From Leucobacter luti (lineage in GTDB: Bacteria > Actinomycetota > Actinomycetes > Actinomycetales > Microbacteriaceae), in NCBI RefSeq assembly GCF_004217175.1, contig NZ_SHKI01000006.1, positions 248,001 through 312,000 on the forward strand: a DNA stretch of 64,000 nucleotides, given 5' to 3'. The notes below the pieces were generated by a model. It was not told where the DNA came from. It searched no databases and saw nothing but the letters and a program-made list of their open reading frames with translations. The translations under genes were made by a program, and so were the position numbers. Position 1 is the first letter of the stretch; every line of letters begins with the position of its first letter. This document shows, piece by piece, positions 43,451 through 52,685 of this stretch.

Positions 43451-44596
43451 ATGTCCACTCCCAGAACACTCCGGGCGAGCAAGCGCCCATTCGCCCGCCG
43501 TGGGCTCGCGCTCGCCGCAGGCACCGCCGCGCTCGCGCTGACACTCGTCGGATGCGGCGGCACGGCCGAGCCCGAGGCCGCTCCCGAACGCGACCTCGGC
43601 ACCCCGGTCGCCGGCGAGATCAAGGCCGGCGCGCTCGACGGCGTGACCCTCACCTTTGCCGGCTCCGGCGGCGTGTTCCAGGACGGCCAGAAGGTCGCGC
43701 TCTGGGACCCGTTCGCCGAGGCGTCTGGCGCAACCGTCAACCAGGACGCGTTCGACGCGGGCAAGCTCAAAGCGATGGTCGACAGCGGCAACGTCAGCTG
43801 GGACGTGGTGAACACCACCCAGTTCGACACGGCCCGCGGCTGCGGCACGCTGTACGAGAAGTACGACTACTCGCAGATCGACGTCTCGAAGATCCCCGAG
43901 GGCACCATTACCGACGACTGCATGGTGCCGCAGATCCTGTACGGCCTGGTCGTGGTCTACAACACCGACAAGTTCGGTGATAATCCGCCCACGAGCGCCG
44001 CCGACTTCTTCGACACCGAGAAGTTCCCGGGCAAGCGCACGGTGAGCCAGTCCACCTACGTTGACCCGCAGACCGTCGAGTTCGCGCTCACCGCGCAGGG
44101 CAAAGACGTGAAGAACCTCAAGCCCGAGGACATTGAGGGCGCGTTCGACATGTACAAGGACCTCGGCAACGACGTGATCGGCTGGACTACCGGCGCGGCC
44201 GCTCAGCAGCAGCTCGAATCGGGTGAGGCCGTGATGGGACTCGTCTGGTCGGGCCGCGGCTACGGCGCCGCCGAGGCCGGTGCGCCGGTTGCCCCGATGT
44301 GGGACGAGTGGATGATCATGGTCGACTCGAACGGCATCCCGAAGGGGGTCAAGGATCCGCAGGCGGCGTTCGCGGCGGTCAACTACTCCATCGGCGCGGA
44401 GCAGCAGGCGAAGATGACTGAGGAGACCTCCTACGGTGGGGTCAACGTTGACGCGAAGCCCGAGATGGACGAGCTCCTCACCGAGTGGATGACCACCGAG
44501 CACCTCGACACCGGAATCTCACCAAACGTCGACTTCTGGGTCGAGAACTACGACGCCCTCGCCACCGCGTGGGCCGGCTGGGCCACGGGTAACTGA
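43451..44596 (+). CDS. Polyamine-type ABC transporter binding lipoprotein (PotD-like), system 2
   Basis: A 381-residue lipoprotein: Arg-rich N-terminus, hydrophobic core and lipobox LTLVGCGG (Cys about residue 35). The mature protein matches the PotD/PotF/spermidine-putrescine-binding group: FAGSGGVFQDGQKVALWDPF, MVDSGNVSWDVVNTTQFD, VVVYNTDKFGDNPPTSAADFFDTEKFPGKR, MGLVWSGRGYGA. System 3 (51548) is a closer relative than system 1. Start ATG 43451 after GAGGAACAC. First gene of a four-gene operon with only 5 bases or overlaps between members. Confidence 0.9.
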   Translation: MSTPRTLRASKRPFARRGLALAAGTAALALTLVGCGGTAEPEAAPERDLGTPVAGEIKAGALDGVTLTFAGSGGVFQDGQKVALWDPFAEASGATVNQDAFDAGKLKAMVDSGNVSWDVVNTTQFDTARGCGTLYEKYDYSQIDVSKIPEGTITDDCMVPQILYGLVVVYNTDKFGDNPPTSAADFFDTEKFPGKRTVSQSTYVDPQTVEFALTAQGKDVKNLKPEDIEGAFDMYKDLGNDVIGWTTGAAAQQQLESGEAVMGLVWSGRGYGAAEAGAPVAPMWDEWMIMVDSNGIPKGVKDPQAAFAAVNYSIGAEQQAKMTEETSYGGVNVDAKPEMDELLTEWMTTEHLDTGISPNVDFWVENYDALATAWAGWATGN

Positions 44597-44601
44597 TCGA
44601 C

Positions 44602-45519
44602 ATGACCACCGACACCGACACCGGGGGCGACGTGTCAACGCGCGCGATCGCCCTCGGTGCGGACTCCGGGACTCCGAAGCAACGGGGGCCAAAGAACTGG
44701 CGCCCGTTCCTGCTGCTGATCCCAGCGTTCGTGATCGTCTCCCTGTTCTTCCTCGCCCCCCTCGTCGACGTGTTCATTCGCTCGGTAACGGATCCGGAGC
44801 CCGGCGTTCAAAACTACGTCTGGCTCTTCACCACCGAGGCAAACCTCGCGGTGGTGCTGCGCACCTTCGGCACCGCGATCCTCGTCACGATCGTCTGTCT
44901 CCTGCTCGCGTACCCGTACGCGTACCTGATGACGGTGGTCTCGGATCGCACCCGCAACATGCTGCAGCTGTTCATCATGATGCCGCTGTGGACCTCGATC
45001 CTGGTGCGCACCCTCGCTTGGATGGTGCTGCTGCAGGACACCGGCCCCATCAACGGCCTGCTCGCGGCCTGGTTCGGCATCGGGCCGATCCCGCTGATCC
45101 GCACCACCTTCGGCGTCGCGCTCGGTATGAGCCAGGTGCTGCTGCCGTTCATGGTGCTGCCGCTCTACTCGTCGATGGCGAAGATCGACAAGCGTCTGCT
45201 GCCCGCCGCCGCGAACCTCGGCGCAAACCCGGTCACCGCGTTCTTCACGGTGTACCTGCCGCTATCGAAGCCCGGCATCTTCTCGGGCGGTGTGACGGTG
45301 TTCATCCTGGGCCTCGGGTTCTACATCATCCCTGCGCTGCTTGGCTCGTCGAAGGAGATCATGATCTCGGCGATGATCCAGCAGCAGATCAGTGTGTTCC
45401 TCATGTGGGGCCAGGGCACAGCCCTCGGCATATTCCTGCTCGTGTGTACGATCCTGATCCTCGTGGTGGTGTCCCGGTTCAATAAGGGCGGAAGCCTGTT
45501 CCCGGGGGTGAACCGCTGA
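44602..45519 (+). CDS. Polyamine-type ABC transporter permease (PotB-like), system 2
   Basis: A 305-residue permease with a 30-residue polar N-terminus and about six helices. TAG-like context: it starts 5 bases after the binding-protein stop. The EAA loop is DKRLLPAAANLGANPVTAFFTVYLPLSKPG (about residues 205-234). The block FIMMPLWTSILVRTLAWMVLLQDTGPINGLL is typical for PotB/PotH. It overlaps the PotC-like gene by one base (TGATG). Confidence 0.92.
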   Translation: MTTDTDTGGDVSTRAIALGADSGTPKQRGPKNWRPFLLLIPAFVIVSLFFLAPLVDVFIRSVTDPEPGVQNYVWLFTTEANLAVVLRTFGTAILVTIVCLLLAYPYAYLMTVVSDRTRNMLQLFIMMPLWTSILVRTLAWMVLLQDTGPINGLLAAWFGIGPIPLIRTTFGVALGMSQVLLPFMVLPLYSSMAKIDKRLLPAAANLGANPVTAFFTVYLPLSKPGIFSGGVTVFILGLGFYIIPALLGSSKEIMISAMIQQQISVFLMWGQGTALGIFLLVCTILILVVVSRFNKGGSLFPGVNR

Positions 45520-46304
45520 TGACCTTCAAACGCGTGCTCGGCGTCTTCGCCGTGCTCATCGTGCTCTGGCTCATTCTGCCGACGCTGGTGATCATCCCGA
45601 TGTCGTTCAACGAGGCGCCGTCGTTCAACTTCCCGCCGAAGGGCTTCTCAACCCGCTGGTACGAGAACTTCTTCACGGACCCGACGTGGCTCAAGTCGCT
45701 GTTCTCGTCGCTGCAGGTTGCGATCCTCACGATGGTCGTCGCAACGGCAGTCGGCGTGCTCGCGGCGCTCGGGCTGTCGAAGGTGCGGTTCCGCGGCAAG
45801 GGGCTGATGGAAGGCTACTTCCTGCTGCCGCTCATCGTGCCGGGGATCGTGCTCGCGGTCGGCCTGTACTCGCTGTTTCTCCGGATGAACCTGCTCGGTA
45901 CGCTCCCGGGCTTCGTGCTCGCGCACACAATCGTGGCAATGCCGCTCGTGATCACGAACGTGATGGCGTCGCTGCAGGGCCTCGACCCGCGGCTCGAACA
46001 GGCGTCAGCCTCGCTCGGGGCCGGGCGCGTACGCACCTTCTTCAGCATCACGCTGCCGCTCATCGCACCCGGTGTGACCGCCGGCGCGCTGTTCGCGTTC
46101 GTGACCTCGTTCGACGAGGTGATCCTCTCGCTGTTTATCCAGAGCCCCTCACTGCAGACCCTGCCGGTGAAGATCTTCAACAGCGTCACCCAGACAAATG
46201 ACCCCACGGTGGCTGCCGTGGCCGTGATCACGATGCTGACCTCGGTCGTCGTCATGCTCATCGCCCAGTTCTCCACGCGGAAGAGAAAGCGACCGGTAGC
46301 GTGA
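45519..46304 (+). CDS. Polyamine-type ABC transporter permease (PotC-like), system 2
   Basis: A 261-residue, six-helix permease. SFNEAPSFNFPPKGFSTRWYENFF (about 30-53) and the ATPase-contact loop LEQASASLGAGRVRTFFSITLPLIAPG (about 160-186) identify PotC/PotI. The end region TNDPTVAAVAVITMLTSVVVMLIAQF is also conserved. Its stop overlaps the ATPase GTG start by four bases. Confidence 0.92.
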   Translation: MTFKRVLGVFAVLIVLWLILPTLVIIPMSFNEAPSFNFPPKGFSTRWYENFFTDPTWLKSLFSSLQVAILTMVVATAVGVLAALGLSKVRFRGKGLMEGYFLLPLIVPGIVLAVGLYSLFLRMNLLGTLPGFVLAHTIVAMPLVITNVMASLQGLDPRLEQASASLGAGRVRTFFSITLPLIAPGVTAGALFAFVTSFDEVILSLFIQSPSLQTLPVKIFNSVTQTNDPTVAAVAVITMLTSVVVMLIAQFSTRKRKRPVA

Positions 46305-47491
46305 ACGCTATGACTCACAACGACATCCCCGTGCCCGAGGGGCACGAGCAGGAGCTGCGCTCCGAGGGCCTCAACACCCAGGCGATCCACGCCATCGGAG
46401 ACGCCGGGATCAGCCTCAACCAGGTCACCAAGCGCTACGGTGACAAAGCGGTCGTCGACGAGATCGACCTCGTGATCGAACCCGGCGAGTTCATGACCTT
46501 CCTCGGCCCCTCGGGCTCGGGCAAGACCACCACGCTCAATATGATTGCCGGCTTCACCTCGGTGACCGAGGGCATGCTGCACATCTACGGCAAGCCCGTG
46601 GCCAAACTGCCGCCCCACAAGCGCGACATCGGCATGGTGTTTCAGAACTACGCGCTCTTCCCGCACAAGACCGTCGCGGAGAACATCGCGTACCCGCTGC
46701 AGCGCCGCAAGCTCTCGAAAGCTGAGCAGCAGGAGAAAGTGTCGACCGCGCTCGCGATGGTGCGTATGGGCGAGTACGGCGACCGCTTCCCCTCGGAGCT
46801 CTCCGGCGGGCAGCAGCAGCGCGTGGCGCTCGCCCGTGCGCTCGTCTACGAGCCCCGCGTGCTGCTCATGGACGAGCCGCTCGGCGCCCTCGACAAGAAG
46901 CTGCGCGAGTGGCTCCAGACCGAGATCAAGCGGATCCACCGCGAGGTGGGGTCAACGTTCGTCTACGTGACGCACGACCAGGAGGAAGCGCTGTCGATGT
47001 CCGATCGCATTGCCGTCTTCAACAACGGCAAGATCGAGCAGGTGGGCACCGCCGAGGATCTCTACGAGGCCCCGCAGACGCTCTTCGTGGGGCGCTTCCT
47101 TGGGGAGTCGACCGTGCTGCTCGGCGCCGGTACCCCCGTTGGTGAGCGGCAGACCGCGATCGAGGTCGCAGGGCACCGCGTTGTCGCCGACGGGCAGTCG
47201 ATTCACGAGGATCTCGCGATTCTGATCCGCCCTGAAAACCTGCGGCTCGAGGCGGCGGGTACCGCGCCGAGCGACACGCAGAACGCGATTCCGGTGACGA
47301 TCATCGACGTGACCTATCTCGGGGCGTCGCGCCGCTACACCGTCCGCCTGCCCGACGGCAGCGAGGGCGCCGTGCGACTCGGCCAGGAGGCGCGCATCCA
47401 CAACCGCGGTGACCAGGTCGCAATGATGTGGGACATCGACTCCGGCGTGCTGCTTATCAACACCGGCGAGGCCGGTGAATCGGCCACGTAG
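46301..47491 (+). CDS. Polyamine-type ABC transporter ATPase (PotA-like), system 2
   Basis: A 396-residue ATPase. GTG 46301 overlaps the preceding stop; ATG 46310 is an alternative. Walker A GPSGSGKTT, Q-loop VFQNYALFPH, signature LSGGQQQRVALARAL, Walker B VLLMDEP, switch YVTHDQEEA, then a TOBE-type domain (about 275-385). An N-terminal extension of about 40 residues is longer than usual. A long bidirectional hairpin ends the operon. Confidence 0.93.
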   Translation: MNAMTHNDIPVPEGHEQELRSEGLNTQAIHAIGDAGISLNQVTKRYGDKAVVDEIDLVIEPGEFMTFLGPSGSGKTTTLNMIAGFTSVTEGMLHIYGKPVAKLPPHKRDIGMVFQNYALFPHKTVAENIAYPLQRRKLSKAEQQEKVSTALAMVRMGEYGDRFPSELSGGQQQRVALARALVYEPRVLLMDEPLGALDKKLREWLQTEIKRIHREVGSTFVYVTHDQEEALSMSDRIAVFNNGKIEQVGTAEDLYEAPQTLFVGRFLGESTVLLGAGTPVGERQTAIEVAGHRVVADGQSIHEDLAILIRPENLRLEAAGTAPSDTQNAIPVTIIDVTYLGASRRYTVRLPDGSEGAVRLGQEARIHNRGDQVAMMWDIDSGVLLINTGEAGESAT

Positions 47492-47542
47492 GAGGTGCGC
47501 GCGGTGGGGTCAGACGCCGCCCAGCCCGCGAGGGCGTGGAAA

Positions 47543-47590
47543 CGCACAGGGGCGGTCCCGGATCTCTCGATCCGGGACCGCCCCTGTGCG
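47543..47590. terminator. 21-bp perfect hairpin, bidirectional terminator
   Basis: The 21-base arm 47543-47563 pairs without mismatch with 47570-47590 around the loop CTCTCG. Lies between the convergent PotA-like gene (stop 47491) and the symporter gene (stop 47602). The strongest terminator structure in the window. Confidence 0.9.
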
Positions 47591-47601
47591 TGCATGAGGC
47601 G

Positions 47602-49023
47602 CTACGCCTCGATGTCGACGTCCTTGGTCTCGGGCGTCAGCACCAGCGCAATGAGCGTGAGCACTGCCGCGCCCGTGAGGTAGAGCCCCACGTAGACGGG
47701 GCTGCCGTCGGCGAGGCCCCACAGCCAGACCGCGATGATGGGTGCGAGGGCGGCGCCGAGAATCGACGACACGTTGTACGCGACCGCCGAACCCGTGTAG
47801 CGCACGTTGGTGGGGAACATCTCCGGCAGGAACGCGCCCATCGGGCCAAACGTGAGTCCCATGAGGGTGAAGCCGAGCGCCAGGAAGAACATCACGAGCG
47901 CGGTGCCGCCGCCCAGCAGCGGAACAAAGGTGAAACCGAACGCAGCGATCGCGATCGTGACCCAGATGAGGGTACGACGGCGGCCGAAGCGGTCGGCGAG
48001 CGGTCCCGATACCAGCGTGAAGACGCCGAAGAAGATGACGCCGAACACGAGCATCAGGATGAAATCGTTGTACGCGTAGCCGAGGCCGGGCACGTACGCG
48101 CTGGCGTCGAAGTCGACACCGGTGGCCGCGGCCGCCTGCTCTGCCACAGCGAGGCCGGGGCGTGTGCCAAACGTCAGCGTGTACGAGGTCATCAGGTAGA
48201 AGAGCACGTACGTTGCGAGCATCGCGAAGGTGCCGAGGATGAGGCCCTTCCAGTGGTAGCGGAACGCGACGGCGATCGGCATGCGGGTGACCTTGCCGGC
48301 CTCCTTCGTGCGCTCGAACGCGGTCGACTCGACCAGCTTGAGGCGCACCCACAGGCCGACGATCACCATGACGGCGGAGAACAGGAACGGGATCCGCCAG
48401 CCCCAGCTGAGGAACGCCTCCGAGGCGATCCCGGGGTGCTCGGGATCGGAGAGGGCGTTGTTGATCACGAAGAACAGCATGTTCGCGATGATGAAGCCGA
48501 TCGGTGCTCCCAGCTGGGGGAACGTGCCGTACCAGGCGCGCTTGCCCTTCGGCGCGTTCTCGGTCGCGACGAGCGCCGCACCCGACCACTCGCCGCCGAT
48601 CGCGAAGCCCTGCGCGAGGCGCAGCACGAGCAGCAGTACGGCGGCCCACGGCCCGATCTGGGCGTGCGTGGGGAGCAGGCCGATCAAGAAGGTCGCGATA
48701 CCCATGGTGAGGAGCGAAGCCACGAGGGTGGTCTTGCGGCCGACGCGGTCGCCCAGGTGGCCAAAGAAGATCGCGCCGACGGGGCGCGCGAGCATCGCCG
48801 CACCGAACGTGGCGAACGAGGCGAGCAGCGCCGTCGTCTCGTTCCCGGTGGGGAAGAACAGGTGCGGGAAGACGAGCACCGCCGCGGTGGCGTAGACGTA
48901 GAAGTCGTAGAACTCGATCGTGGTGCCGACGAGGCTCGCGAGAATCACGCGAGAGCGTGAGTTGCGGGGTGCGGCGGTGGGGGGACTGGCTGGAGCTGCC
49001 GAGGCGGCAGATGATGTGCTCAC
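47602..49023 (-). CDS. MFS transporter, metabolite:H+ symporter (MHS) type
   Basis: A 473-residue, 12-helix transporter. GTG 49023 chosen from the VSTSSAAS N-terminus; no clear ribosome site, and the longer frame is antisense to nothing sensible. MHS hallmarks: ASLVGTTIEFYDFYVYATAAVLVF (helix 1), GHLGDRVGRKTTL (MFS motif A), GEWSGAALVATENAP, and FLPEMFPTNVRYTGSAVAYN near helix 10. The MHS family includes importers for betaine, proline, citrate, alpha-ketoglutarate, shikimate and aromatic acids. It stands alone, convergent with PotABCD system 2; its gene faces away from the M24-like gene. Confidence 0.88.
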   Translation of the reverse strand: MSTSSAASAAPASPPTAAPRNSRSRVILASLVGTTIEFYDFYVYATAAVLVFPHLFFPTGNETTALLASFATFGAAMLARPVGAIFFGHLGDRVGRKTTLVASLLTMGIATFLIGLLPTHAQIGPWAAVLLLVLRLAQGFAIGGEWSGAALVATENAPKGKRAWYGTFPQLGAPIGFIIANMLFFVINNALSDPEHPGIASEAFLSWGWRIPFLFSAVMVIVGLWVRLKLVESTAFERTKEAGKVTRMPIAVAFRYHWKGLILGTFAMLATYVLFYLMTSYTLTFGTRPGLAVAEQAAAATGVDFDASAYVPGLGYAYNDFILMLVFGVIFFGVFTLVSGPLADRFGRRRTLIWVTIAIAAFGFTFVPLLGGGTALVMFFLALGFTLMGLTFGPMGAFLPEMFPTNVRYTGSAVAYNVSSILGAALAPIIAVWLWGLADGSPVYVGLYLTGAAVLTLIALVLTPETKDVDIEA

Positions 49024-49195
49024 GGAGGGGGCTTTCGGGGTTGGATGATGCGCTAACCCCGCAACGCCGGTGTGGTGAGATGGCTCGCGCCAGAGAACAC
49101 GCGGTTCCTTTGTGGGAACTCGCTGAAAGCTAGTGTACCCCGGCTGGGACGGCTCCACCGCGGCAGCGGCGAATGCGTTCCCAGCCGGGAGCGAG

Positions 49196-50446
49196 CTAGA
49201 TGCCCACCACCATGATCTCGTGGGGGAGCTTCGAGAGCAGGCTGGTCTGTTCGTCCTCGATGACGAACGTGTCGAGAAGACCGATCCCGCACATGCTCTC
49301 GAAGTTCGCGACCATGCCTGATTCGAAGGTGCGATCGTCGTCCTGGCCGCCGACAACTGTGAACTTCCATTCGCCGACCCAGTCAGGTGGGAACGCGATT
49401 CCCATCTCATACCCGCCGATCCAGACGCTCGAGTTCAGCTCGAAGACCCCGGCATCGCGGTAGTACGCGTACAACTCGGCGTTCACGTCGCCAATTCGCA
49501 CCCCGGGACGCGCGCGATTGAGCAAGATGTCGAATCCGCCGGTCAAGATCTTCAGGAGCTCGACCGCCGCCCGTGGTGGTTCCTTGAACGTGTAGAGCTG
49601 TGAACGGTTTGAGTGATATCGCTTATAGACGCCGCAGGGATCGACGTCGAGAAAGTCGTCCTCGGTGATGACGCGACGTCCGGAAATCTCGTGGTAGACC
49701 CCGAGAGCTGCCAAGCCGACGAACGCGACCTGGTGCAGCCCGGCGGGTTCGCCGCCCGCTGCGGAGAGCCCGCGGATCAGTTCGCCGTGCGCGTCCAATT
49801 CGGTCATTCCTGGGCGTAGCACGTCGGCGAGGTGAAGGAGGCCAGCGTCGCAGATAGCGGCGGCCCGCTTTACGGCAGCGATTTCTGCGGCGGACTTGAT
49901 CATGCGAACTCGGCGCGCAGTCAGGGTCGCGTCGACGACGTGGGCGCCGGCGTCGAGGAGTGCCCCCTCAATCATTTTTGACACTGCCGGGTTCGGGATC
50001 GCTGAGTAAAGTTCGATACCGACCCGTGAGCCGTTCACCCAGCCCTCGGCCGCGATCTCGGAGACGATGAATCGCAGCATCCCGTTTCGCTCGTAGCGAG
50101 GGAGCAGGCGGACATCGGTGGCGGCCGACGTGCGCCGAATCATCTCCGTGTGCTCAACGCCCTCGAACAGAATGTACCCTGCATCGACCCGCACGACCGT
50201 GCAGGTTAGCGGACGCCAATCCCTGGGGCCGTTCGCTTTGTACCAGCGCAGTGCGAGGCCGTGAAGCCAGCTTTGAGCCTCGGGGGAGGAGAGTACGAGC
50301 GTGTCGACGCCATCCTCCGCCATTGCGCGCTGGAGCTTCGCGAGCCGACTGGCGTATTCCTCGGCCGAAAATGCAACGTGCGGTTCGGTTCCTGAAATCT
50401 GTTCCTGCTGCTCTGCAAGAAAGCGAGTAATCGATGGATCGAGCAT
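49196..50446 (-). CDS. M24-family creatinase/ectoine-hydrolase-like protein lacking metal ligands
   Basis: A 416-residue pita-bread protein. ATG 50446 has AGAGG 5 bases upstream; GTG 50452 overlaps that site. N-domain about 1-165, C-domain about 175-416. Of the five M24 metal ligands, the second Asp is Asn280 (YHSN) and the His position is Tyr346 (GGYEMGIAFPPDW), while Asp269, Glu383 and Glu397 remain. The GYxxGIxFPPDW block recalls DoeA/EutD ectoine hydrolases and other creatinase-like C-N hydrolases that work without metal. So a non-peptidase amidohydrolase on a small amide is likely. A TetR regulator gene lies upstream on the same strand, and an operator-like site lies 70 bases before the start. 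Confidence 0.82.
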   Translation of the reverse strand: MLDPSITRFLAEQQEQISGTEPHVAFSAEEYASRLAKLQRAMAEDGVDTLVLSSPEAQSWLHGLALRWYKANGPRDWRPLTCTVVRVDAGYILFEGVEHTEMIRRTSAATDVRLLPRYERNGMLRFIVSEIAAEGWVNGSRVGIELYSAIPNPAVSKMIEGALLDAGAHVVDATLTARRVRMIKSAAEIAAVKRAAAICDAGLLHLADVLRPGMTELDAHGELIRGLSAAGGEPAGLHQVAFVGLAALGVYHEISGRRVITEDDFLDVDPCGVYKRYHSNRSQLYTFKEPPRAAVELLKILTGGFDILLNRARPGVRIGDVNAELYAYYRDAGVFELNSSVWIGGYEMGIAFPPDWVGEWKFTVVGGQDDDRTFESGMVANFESMCGIGLLDTFVIEDEQTSLLSKLPHEIMVVGI

Positions 50447-50515
50447 GCTCACCTCTGAGTGTCTCTGCGGTTGTGTGGGGCAGCTCGAGACCTCAATCGC
50501 GACGCTGCGATTGTG

Positions 50516-50531
50516 ATAATAACATATTATT
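50516..50531. promoter_or_regulatory. Candidate TetR operator, copy 1 (M24-like gene)
   Basis: ATAATAA-CATA-TTATT within TGATAATAACATATTATTGG. Same arms and 4-base spacer as copy 2 at 51495-51512. It sits 70 bases upstream of the M24-like start in a markedly AT-rich patch. Confidence 0.65.
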
Positions 50532-50656
50532 GGAATAGCGGAATGTGTGGCATTGCGACTGTCTTGCGGGGCCCGGCAGGGTCGGCGTGCCGGCGGGATT
50601 GGCCGGTTGCATTGGGGATTCCAGCAGTCGGGGCTGGCGCGTGGTGAACCCAGGGG

Positions 50657-51400
50657 TTACGTGGCCGGGCCCTCAAGGAGGGCTTCGGCAACCACCTCTG
50701 GGGTGAGTGCGCGCGGCTGCATTGCGTCGCGGTGGCGTTCGAGCTCGGTCAGGTGGAGTCTCGCCTCTGCGGGGTCGACGCCCAGCTGGACGGTAACCCA
50801 GTCGTTGAGGACTTCAAGCATGAATTCGGGGCTCACCACGTCTGGGTCTGCGAGTGTGCGGATTGAGAGCCCGTCCATGAGCGCAAGGATCCCCGCGGTG
50901 AGCCGGTGTGGATCCGCCGATGCTGGGAGGCGGTGGCTCTCGGCGAGTTGCCCGAGCGCCTCCTCGAGTGGCCGCGCCCAGAGCTCGTACACCTGAGACG
51001 CGACGGTGCGGAGTGGGCCGGAGCGCCCCGATCCGGACCAGAGCTCGCTCCAGAAGCCCCAACGCTCAGGGAATGCGACAGATCCGAACACGTGTTGTGA
51101 ATTGAGCGCGTAGATGAACTGCAGCGGATCCTCAATGGTGCGCACTCGGAGTGCGCTCTCGCGCGAGATTACGCGCATCATGACCTCGAAGGTCGCGTCA
51201 ACCAGGTTCTCGCGAGTGTCGAAGTAGTGCTGAATGAGTCCGAGGCTCACGCCAGACTCCCGCGCGATGTCCTTCAGCTTTGCCGCGACGACGCCGTCTC
51301 GTGCGATGACTCTGATTGAGCCGGTGAGGATCTCTGCACGACGCCGAGTTGTGAGGTCGACCTCGTTCAAGCGTGCTGGGTCTTCAGGTGCGATGGTCAC
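50657..51400 (-). CDS. TetR-family transcriptional regulator
   Basis: A 247-residue regulator starting at GTG 51400 with AAGGGA 6 bases upstream. Helix-turn-helix at about residues 18-64: TRRRAEILTGSIRVIARDGVVAAKLKDIARESGVSLGLIQHYFDTRENLVDATFEVMMRV. The C-terminal domain (about 80-230) is of the BetI/RutR-like type (SGSGRSGPLRTVASQVYELWARPLEEAL, LMDGLSIRTLADP). BetI-like repressors often sense choline, betaine or other small amines. Its gene diverges from PotABCD system 3 and precedes the M24-like gene on the same strand; identical-type operators are at both. Confidence 0.88.
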   Translation of the reverse strand: MTIAPEDPARLNEVDLTTRRRAEILTGSIRVIARDGVVAAKLKDIARESGVSLGLIQHYFDTRENLVDATFEVMMRVISRESALRVRTIEDPLQFIYALNSQHVFGSVAFPERWGFWSELWSGSGRSGPLRTVASQVYELWARPLEEALGQLAESHRLPASADPHRLTAGILALMDGLSIRTLADPDVVSPEFMLEVLNDWVTVQLGVDPAEARLHLTELERHRDAMQPRALTPEVVAEALLEGPAT

Positions 51401-51494
51401 GCGTGGTCCCTTCTTGCTGGTGCGCTCGGCGGGTCTCGCCGGGCGCACCGTACTTCGACCCTAGGGGGCGCGGGTCCGAACGCCTTGCAGAATG

Positions 51495-51512
51495 ATAATA
51501 ATGCGTTATTAT
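51495..51512. promoter_or_regulatory. Candidate TetR operator, copy 2 (PotABCD system 3)
   Basis: ATAATAA-TGCG-TTATTAT, perfect 7-bp arms, between the divergent TetR (start 51400) and binding-protein (start 51548) genes. Matches copy 1 at 50516 in arm sequence and spacing. Confidence 0.75.
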
Positions 51513-51547
51513 GATACTCCAATCCTGTTGACGAAGGAGTCACGAAG

Positions 51548-52609
51548 ATGATTCATCCAACCCGCAAGTTCTTGCTGCCGCTCGCCGCGGTTGCTGCGCT
51601 CTCGCTCGCTGCGTGTTCATCGGGCGCCGCGCCCGATGGCGGCGCGGGCGATGGCGGATCGCTCGTGTTCGCGAGCTACGGGAGTGCCTACCAGGACGCG
51701 CAGAATGAGGCTTTCCTCACCCCATGGGCAAAGGAAGCCGGCGTCACCGTGCAGAACGATGGCCCGACCTCATACCCCAAGATTCAGCAGATGGTGGACT
51801 CCGGAAACACGATCTGGGACGTCGTTGACACCGAGCCCTACTTCCCGGTTGCGAACTGCGGAACGCTCGTCGAAGAGATCGATTTCAGCGGGATCGACAC
51901 CTCCAACTACCCGGAGGGGACCTGGTCAGACTGCTCAATTCCGATCGCGCAGTACTCGACGATGATGATCTACAACACCGAGACGTTCAGTGGCGCTGCA
52001 GCGCCGACCACGCCGGCTGACTTTTTTGATCTTGAGAAATTCCCCGGTACCCGGATGGTCCCCGGGTGGGCGGGGGCCGGGGCGCTCGAGTTCGCACTTC
52101 TCGCTGATGGCGTCGCGCCCGCGGACCTCTACCCGCTCGACACCGACCGAGCCTACGCAAAGCTCGACACCATCCGGGACTCCCTCACGTTCTGGAATAC
52201 GAGCTCTGAGTCGCAGCAGGCGATGGAGGACGGCTCAGCCGACCTCTGGCTCGCCTGGTCAGGTCGGGGCTACGAGGCAGAGAACAACGGAGCAAAGATC
52301 GCGCCGGTCTGGGAGGATAACCTCCTCGCCTGGGCAAGCCTGAGCATTGTCAAGGGGACGAAGAACCTCGAGAATGCGCAGAGCTTTATCGAGTTCGCGG
52401 CCCAAGCCGAGCCGCAGGCGCGCTTCGCGGAATTGCAGCCGTACGCTCCGGCAGACCTCTCCGCTCAGCCCGAACTCGACGAACTGCAGCAGAAATGGAA
52501 CGTGGCTGACGAGGCCGTGCAGCGGCAGTCGATCGTGACAAATGTGCAGTGGTGGGCTGACAACTCGGCTGACGCCGAGACCGAGTGGACTGCCTGGTCA
52601 ACGAGCTAG
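51548..52609 (+). CDS. Polyamine-type ABC transporter binding lipoprotein (PotD-like), system 3
   Basis: A 353-residue lipoprotein with lipobox LSLAACSS (Cys about residue 20) and start ATG 51548 after AAGGAG. FASYGSAYQDAQNEAFLTPW, MVDSGNTIWDVVDTEPYF, MIYNTETFSGAAAPTTPADFFDLEKFPGTR and LWLAWSGRGYEAE parallel the system-2 protein, so both are from the same PotD/opine-type subgroup. First gene of a rightward run that includes transporter, cupin, deacetylase and, after a new promoter, oxidases. Ligand probably an acylated or free di- or polyamine, inferred from the neighbours. Confidence 0.9.
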   Translation: MIHPTRKFLLPLAAVAALSLAACSSGAAPDGGAGDGGSLVFASYGSAYQDAQNEAFLTPWAKEAGVTVQNDGPTSYPKIQQMVDSGNTIWDVVDTEPYFPVANCGTLVEEIDFSGIDTSNYPEGTWSDCSIPIAQYSTMMIYNTETFSGAAAPTTPADFFDLEKFPGTRMVPGWAGAGALEFALLADGVAPADLYPLDTDRAYAKLDTIRDSLTFWNTSSESQQAMEDGSADLWLAWSGRGYEAENNGAKIAPVWEDNLLAWASLSIVKGTKNLENAQSFIEFAAQAEPQARFAELQPYAPADLSAQPELDELQQKWNVADEAVQRQSIVTNVQWWADNSADAETEWTAWSTS

Positions 52610-52685
52610 CCACTTCACGCGCGGGTCGGCCCGCTGAGTGAGCCGGCCGATCCGCCCCACTGCCCACCCACTCCCCGGAGGCCAC

